From: an uncultured bacterium
GTDB lineage: Bacteria > Bacillota > Clostridia > Christensenellales > Pumilibacteraceae
Reading direction: 5' to 3'
DNA: 10,848 nucleotides
Assembly (NCBI GenBank): GCA_949747725.1
Contig: CATKFJ010000190.1
Span: forward strand, 1 to 10,848
In this document: piece by piece, positions 7,050-10,848 of the stretch
How positions within the stretch are numbered: the stretch's first letter is position 1
How the letters are laid out: each line of letters starts with the position of its first letter
Position numbers and translations under genes: made by a program
The notes under the pieces: model-generated
The model's input: the letters and a program-made list of their open reading frames with translations, nothing else
What the model was told of the DNA's origin: nothing
The model's database searches: none

Positions 7050-9402
7050 TATTCAACCTCCGATTCGTCATGCGTAGCCGCCGCGCCGAGCGCCGATTCG
7101 TTTGCGCCCACGTTCGCCGCGGTCGCCTGCTTCGTTTTAAAGTTTGTAACTACTTTCCACGCGAGCAACGCGCACAGCGTAACGAGGATAAGCGTAACGG
7201 CAAGGCTCATTCCCCACATATAAGTATTGAAGTTGCCCAGCCAGAAAACCACAAAGCTTACGACGTACGCGGTCAACAGCCAGAACCCTATCGCCTGCCA
7301 CGAACGTTTGCGTGATTTAAGTTCGCCCATCGCCGCGCCTACAGCCGCCATGCACGGCACGCTGAACAGGTTGAACGCCATGTATGCGAACATAGCCGCA
7401 GGCGTCATAGATCCTATCATTGCGTCAAACGCCGTCTGATCGGCTTCGGACGCAGCGCCCTCGAGAATAGCGTCGCCGTCTACGCCGGCAAGCGTGCCGA
7501 GCGTTGCCACAACCATTTCTTTGGCGATAAGCCCGGTGAACGCCGCCACAACGAACCGCCATGCGTACGCATTGCTCGCTTCCGTAGTAGCAAATCCGTT
7601 GGGCGCGGCAAACACGGGATAGAACAGGTATTGCAAGCCTTTACCGAGATACCCGAGTATACTGTCGTCTATATCGCAGTAACCGCCTTTGCCGAACGAC
7701 GACAAAAACCATATAACGATTATCGAAACCGCAATGACAGTACCCGTACGCACCAACAGATGTTTGGCTTTATCCCACAGATGGATCATTGTCGATTTGA
7801 ACTGCGGACGGTGATACGCCGGCAATTCCATAATGAACGGCGGCGGATCGCCCTTGAGCGCTGTCAGCTTGAGTATAATCGCCGCGATTATCGCGACGGC
7901 GATACCCATGAAATACATAATGAATACAACAAGATCGCCGTAACCCGACCAATACGTATTAGCCATTATTCCGGCGAAAGTCGCCCAGATCGGCAGCTTA
8001 GCGCCGCATGAGAAGAACGGCGAAAGCATAATGGTCAGTCTGCGTTCTTTTTCGTTTTCGAGCGCTTTGGTAGCGATTATTCCGGGCACGGCGCAGCCGA
8101 AGCACATCAAAAGCGGCATGAACGCTCTGCCCGAAAGCCCGAACCGACGGAACGCGCGGTCGAGTATGAACGCTACGCGCGCCATATATCCCGTATCTTC
8201 GAGAATGGAAAGGAACAGATACAGCAACAACACCTGCGGCACAAAGCTAAGCACCGAATCGATACCGCTTAATAAGCCGTCGCACAAAAAGCCTTCCACC
8301 CAAGTGCCTGCGTAGCCCGCGTCTGTCAGTCCGTCGCGCGACACATCTATCAGTCCGCCCGTACACCAACCCAACAGGCTCTGCAACCACACGCCGAGGC
8401 TCGGTATTCCCACATCCCCCGGCTCTATCATGAGCGCCGACGCGAACAGTTCGTTAGTCACTTCTACGCCGAACCACGAATTAAGGAACAGTATGTCCTC
8501 GCTGAACGTTATATGGAACACGGCAAACATTATAAGCACGAAAATGGGAATAGCCCAAATGCGGTGCGTCAAAACCTTGTCCGCCTTGTCCGAGCGCGAA
8601 AGCCGCGCCTCGTGCGTCGCGCGCTTTAAGCACGGCGAATAGTGGCTGGATATGTACCTGTATCGCATGTCGGCAACGTATGCCTCGTAATCGTCGCCGT
8701 ACTCGTTTTTGCCGAGCATCGGCTTTACCTCTTCGAGCGACTTCGCTATCCCGGGGAAACGCACGCACTCCGCGCTGTCGCCCTCTACAAGCTTAGCCGC
8801 ATGGAACAAAGGATTTGCGATATTTTCTTTTGCTATCGTGTCGCGTATACGCTCTATAAGCGGATAACAATCGCACGACGCGAGAACGCTCGCGCCCTTG
8901 CGCTTTGTTTTGCCCTCGTCGAGCGCACGCGCCATAAGCTCCTTAATGCCCTTGCCTTTAAGCGCGCTTATAGGCATAGTCGGCACGCCGAGCGCTTGCT
9001 CCAATCCTTTAACGTCTATCTCGTCGCCCGAACGCTCTACCGCGTCCATCATATTGAGCGCAACGATAACGGGTACGTCCGCCTCGAGCACCTGCGTGGT
9101 CAAATACAGATTGCGTTCGAGATTGGTCGCGTCGACGATGTTGATTATAAGATCGGGATTTTCGTCGATCATGAAATTGCGCGAAACGATCTCCTCGGGC
9201 GTGTACGGGGAAAGAGAATATATGCCCGGCAGGTCTACGACGTCTATCCTCTCGCTTGTTTGTTTTTTGAGCCCTTTGTATTGCCCCTCGCGTTTTCCAC
9301 CGTTACGCCCGGCCAGTTGCCTACATGCGCAGTGCTTCCGGTCAAACGGTTGAACAGCGTGGTCTTACCGCAATTCGGGTTGCCTATCAGTGCTATCTTC
9401 AT
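7049..9402 (-). CDS. feoB: FeoB, Fe(II) transporter with GTPase domain; interrupted by a one-base frameshift
   Basis: FeoB imports ferrous iron across the cytoplasmic membrane under control of its N-terminal G domain. The true start is the ATG at 9402, with a GAGGAG ribosome site 6 nt upstream. Reading from there gives G1 GNPNCGKTT (7-15) and [10 protein letters not shown] (27-36), then the frame is lost in the A-run at 9293-9296 and stops at a TAG (9244-9246). Adding one A restores KREGQYKGL...DLPG (G3, 57-60), [20 protein letters not shown] (G4, 117-120) and SALKGKG (G5). The rest is intact: a FeoB cytosolic helical part, then a membrane domain with the Gate motifs GCAVPG (C437) and SCGAKLP (C466), and a Lys/Ala-rich C-terminal tail. 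Corrected length is 784 residues, normal for the family. Without correction only a 707-residue piece starting at M78 (9172) is open. The break is most likely a homopolymer error; a recent inactivating mutation is the alternative. Confidence 0.93.
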
Positions 9403-9428
9403 GCCTATCTCCTCTTGCATTTATTTTT

Positions 9429-9470
9429 ATCGGCTGCACTTATCCGCCGATCTAAGATATCGATCGATAT
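9429..9470 (-). other. Hairpin and 14-bp palindrome between feoA and feoB
   Basis: The 87-nt gap between feoA and feoB holds ATCGGC/GCCGAT (9429-9451, 11-nt loop) and the perfect palindrome ATATCGATCGATAT (9457-9470). No T-run follows, so neither looks like a terminator. They could be mRNA processing or stability elements; the role is unknown. Confidence 0.35.
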
Positions 9471-9489
9471 ACCGACCGCTATCAATCGT

Positions 9490-9717
9490 TTATACATCCA
9501 ATACAACACATTCCGCTTCGGTCTTTCTGAGCGTAAGCTCGTAACCGCGCACGTTCACCTCTATGGGATCGCCGAACGGCGCTTTTTTGCGCATGACGAT
9601 ACTCGCCCCGGGCGTTATGCCCATATCGAACAACCGCCGCCGTATCCTTCCCTCGCCGGTCACCGTCTTTACCTTGCCCGATTCGGACGGCTCAAACTCC
9701 GAAAGTTTCTTTTCCAT
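9490..9717 (-). CDS. feoA: FeoA family protein (feoB-proximal copy)
   Basis: This 75-residue cytosolic protein has the SH3-like FeoA fold: an N-terminal linker, GKVKTVTGEGRIRRRLFDMGITPGASIVM (the conserved R-R-L-x-D-M-G-I-x-P-G turn, about 26-38), KAPFGDPIEVNVRGYELTLRKTEAECVVL. FeoA proteins bind or regulate FeoB and are needed for Fe(II) uptake in some bacteria. The length is typical (about 75). An AGGAG ribosome site precedes the ATG by 8 nt. It lies 87 nt before feoB and 83 nt after the other feoA in one operon. It is closer to the family consensus (FDMGITPGxxI, DPIEVxVRGYELxLR) than the first copy. Confidence 0.93.
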   Translation of the reverse strand: MEKKLSEFEPSESGKVKTVTGEGRIRRRLFDMGITPGASIVMRKKAPFGDPIEVNVRGYELTLRKTEAECVVLDV

Positions 9718-9740
9718 AACAACCTCTCCTTAAGCTTTTA

Positions 9741-9794
9741 CGGTTAGCCGTTGCGAACCGCAAAACAAAATAAAACGCCGATATTGTTGCGCAA
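9741..9794 (-). promoter_or_regulatory. Possible internal promoter and second feo operator-like site upstream of the second feoA
   Basis: At 9741-9760 the plus strand reads CGGTTAGCCGTTGCGAACCG, an inverted repeat CGGTT/AACCG that shares 11 bases (GTTGCGAACCG) and GTTAGC with the main feo leader dyad. On the minus strand a weak promoter TTGCGC (9794-9789), 16 nt, TATTTT (9772-9767) would start just at this site. This copies the layout of the main promoter. The promoter part is weak. Confidence 0.35.
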
Positions 9795-9800
9795 AAAATA

Positions 9801-10031
9801 TTACGCAAAACAGGGGCGTTTACGAACAAGAATATTATTTGCCACGTCGCTGTTTATGGCGATACGCGAATCGCGCACGCGCACTATCATATTGCCGTCG
9901 GCAAACGACAGCGGCGTAAGCTCCGCACCCGACATAATGCCGAGGTTTTCGAGATGCCGACGCGTTTTGGCGTCTGCGGCAACTCTTACTACCAACATTG
10001 TTTCGCCCTGCGGCGCTTGACCCAACGGCAT
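9801..10031 (-). CDS. feoA: FeoA family protein (promoter-proximal copy)
   Basis: This 76-residue SH3-like protein is the first gene of the feo operon. It shows MPLGQAPQGETMLVVRV, then RRHLENLGIMSGAEL (FeoA turn: R-x-L-x-x-L-G-I-x-x-G), and RVRDSRIAINSDVANNILV. Start choice: GAGGAG lies 8 nt before the ATG at 10031, and this ATG begins the typical M-P-L-x-x-A start of FeoA proteins. A longer in-frame start at 10049 would put the ribosome site inside the coding region. It is more diverged than the feoB-proximal copy, so the two probably have different jobs, for example one binding FeoB and one acting elsewhere; this is inference. The stop is followed by an AT-rich 83-nt gap with a possible weak internal terminator (AACGCC at 9815-9820 pairing with GGCGTT at 9774-9779, then a T-rich run). 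Confidence 0.92.
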   Translation of the reverse strand: MPLGQAPQGETMLVVRVAADAKTRRHLENLGIMSGAELTPLSFADGNMIVRVRDSRIAINSDVANNILVRKRPCFA

Positions 10032-10055
10032 AATATCAACTCCTCGCATATCAGT

Positions 10056-10100
10056 CGGTTCGCAACTTGCAACTTAAGTTAGCAATGTGCAACCGCTAAC
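10056..10100 (-). promoter_or_regulatory. feo leader dyad / candidate metal-regulator operator
   Basis: A 40-bp imperfect dyad (10056-10095) is centred on the perfect palindrome AACTTAAGTT (10071-10080), with arms starting CGGTT and ending AACCG. A second inverted repeat, GTTAGC (10078-10083) and GCTAAC (10095-10100), straddles the predicted start near 10097. The RNA would fold into one long hairpin at its 5' end. The half-site GGTTAGC/GCTAACC resembles DtxR/IdeR half-sites, but the spacing does not match; the regulator is not identified. Confidence 0.5.
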
Positions 10101-10103
10101 ATA

Positions 10104-10132
10104 ATTATATGCCTACAATATTCCTATGTCAA
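10104..10132 (-). promoter_or_regulatory. feo operon promoter
   Basis: On the minus strand TTGACA (10132-10127), a 17-nt spacer and TATAAT (10109-10104): a perfect sigma-A match. The predicted start is near 10097, giving a leader of about 66 nt to the first feoA. Such a strong promoter with an overlapping dyad suggests control by repression. Between it and the upstream leucine-rich-repeat gene stop (10171) there is only a weak hairpin (ATCGA-TTT-TCGAT) and no convincing terminator. Confidence 0.85.
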
Positions 10133-10170
10133 GTGTTTTTAGGGCAAAATCGAAAATCGATAAAAATTTT

Positions 10171-10848
10171 TCAGGCGCGCAACCAATTATAAATCTCGTA
10201 TTTATCGGTAAGATGTTTTGCCGCCGTAACGGGATCGGACAGATCGGAAGCGGCAATATCGGTTCCGCTCGTTGCCGTACTTGAAAACGCACAGTACCAT
10301 CCGCTCGCGTTTTCGAAATATACATTATTCAAGCTGCTGCAACCGTAGAAAGCTCCGTTGCCTATAAAATTGACGTTAACGGGTACGGTAAAGCTTTCGA
10401 GCGACGTACACTTATAGAAAGCGTTCGCGCCGATAGAACGAAGTTCGCTCCCTCGCTCAAATATCACCGTCGATAATTGCGTGCAACCGTCAAAACAATA
10501 CTGACCGATCGAACGTACGCTCGACGGGATACCGACGGCAGTAAGCGAATCGCATTTCGAAAAAGCGTATGCTTGTATTTCGGAAATACCGACAGGTATC
10601 ACGCTGTTATTGCTACCGTACAGCAGAGCATTATCCGCTTTGCGGATCAAACAGTTATTTTCGCTCTTATAATATCCGTTGCCGCTGTCGACCGTAATGT
10701 AAGACGCTCCGTTCTGCGCAAACGCATAATCGCCGATATCGGTTACGTACCGAGAAATTTCGATCCTATCCAGATCGCACATGCGGAACGCGCTTTTACC
10801 TATTCTTGTTACGGATGACGGGATATCGACCGAAACCAAACTTTCACA
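10171..10848 (-). CDS. BspA-like leucine-rich-repeat protein (partial, C-terminal part)
   Basis: The frame is open to the right edge, so only the last 225 residues are visible and the N-terminus lies outside. Repeats of about 23 residues follow the LRR_5 (BspA / Treponema) pattern C-x-S-L-x-x-V-x-I-P-S-S-V-x-x-I-G-x-x-A-F: SVTRIGKSAFRMC, VTDIGDYAFAQN, ISEIQAYAFSKC, SVRSIGQYCFDGC, LRSIGANAFYKC and NFIGNGAFYGC. Between the second and third is the non-repeat insert typical of these proteins (GYYKSENNCLIRKADNALLYG). After the repeats comes W-Y-C, then a tail ending LSDPVTAAKHLTDKYEIYNWLRA, which resembles the usual C-terminus of clostridial BspA-like proteins, so the stop at 10171 is the natural one. 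A TTG at 10839 falls inside a repeat and is not a start. These proteins are normally secreted or surface-bound and mediate adhesion; the signal and anchor are not visible here. Confidence 0.92.
   Translation of the reverse strand, partial: CESLVSVDIPSSVTRIGKSAFRMCDLDRIEISRYVTDIGDYAFAQNGASYITVDSGNGYYKSENNCLIRKADNALLYGSNNSVIPVGISEIQAYAFSKCDSLTAVGIPSSVRSIGQYCFDGCTQLSTVIFERGSELRSIGANAFYKCTSLESFTVPVNVNFIGNGAFYGCSSLNNVYFENASGWYCAFSSTATSGTDIAASDLSDPVTAAKHLTDKYEIYNWLRA

Noticed and set aside
7049..9172. feoB starting at the internal ATG 9172
   Set aside because: This would omit the P-loop and G3 of the GTPase domain, which are present just upstream in a shifted frame; there is no ribosome site before this ATG.
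9293..9297. Programmed -1 frameshifting in feoB
   Set aside because: The sequence in frame (GTG GAA AAC) does not fit the X-XXY-YYZ slippery pattern, I see no stimulating stem-loop, and FeoB is not known to need recoding.
9457..9470. ATATCGATCGATAT as a regulator operator
   Set aside because: It is a perfect palindrome but is composed of overlapping short CGAT repeats inside an operon with no promoter nearby; kept only as part of an intergenic note.
8642..9544. A 300-codon plus-strand open frame opposite feoB
   Set aside because: It is a shadow of feoB and the start of feoA, with low-complexity Arg/Tyr/Leu content and no family resemblance.
10171..10848. Repeats of the LRR gene as a DNA repeat or CRISPR array
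   Set aside because: The periodicity is at protein level (about 23 residues); the nucleotide repeats are diverged and have no conserved direct repeat with spacers.

Overview
The window looks like chromosomal DNA from a Firmicutes (Clostridia-type) bacterium. This is inferred from the gene families: AddB/AddA instead of RecBCD, a feo operon with tandem FeoA proteins and a FeoB-associated Cys-rich membrane protein, a short clostridial-type zinc-ribbon protein, and a BspA-type leucine-rich-repeat protein. Codon use is fairly rich in CpG (TCG, GCG, CGC), TGA is used as a stop, and promoters are close to the sigma-A consensus. I cannot assign a genus. There is no rRNA, tRNA, insertion sequence, CRISPR array or phage module.

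Layout. Positions 1-4268 (minus strand) hold addB followed by the first 476 codons of addA, the two subunits of the AddAB double-strand-break helicase-nuclease; addA runs off the left edge. A 219-bp divergent intergenic region carries two back-to-back extended -10 promoters. Each places the predicted transcription start on the A of the start codon, so addB and the opposite lipoprotein gene both look leaderless. Positions 4488-6352 (plus strand) hold a lipoprotein of unknown function and a RimK-like ATP-grasp ligase 2 nt apart, ending in a bidirectional terminator. Positions 6400-6704 (minus) hold a 57-residue zinc-ribbon protein with its own consensus promoter and a 5' leader that can pair over the start codon.

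Positions 6721-10132 (minus) are a complete ferrous-iron uptake operon: consensus promoter, a 40-nt leader dyad, feoA, feoA, feoB, FeoB-associated membrane protein, terminator. FeoB is the GTP-gated Fe(II) permease, the FeoA proteins are small SH3-like cytosolic partners, and the Cys-rich protein is an accessory factor. In this sequence feoB is split by a one-base deletion in an A-run at codon 37. Everything else in the gene is intact, so this is either a homopolymer sequencing error or a very recent mutation. Positions 10171-10848 (minus) hold the C-terminal part of a BspA-like leucine-rich-repeat protein that runs off the right edge.

I see no clear undescribed multi-gene system. The most interesting non-standard signals are the paired leaderless promoters, the start-codon-occluding leader helix of the zinc-ribbon gene, the repeated feo operator/leader motif, the feoB frameshift, the AddB that lacks a Walker A motif, and the lipoprotein/ATP-grasp pair.
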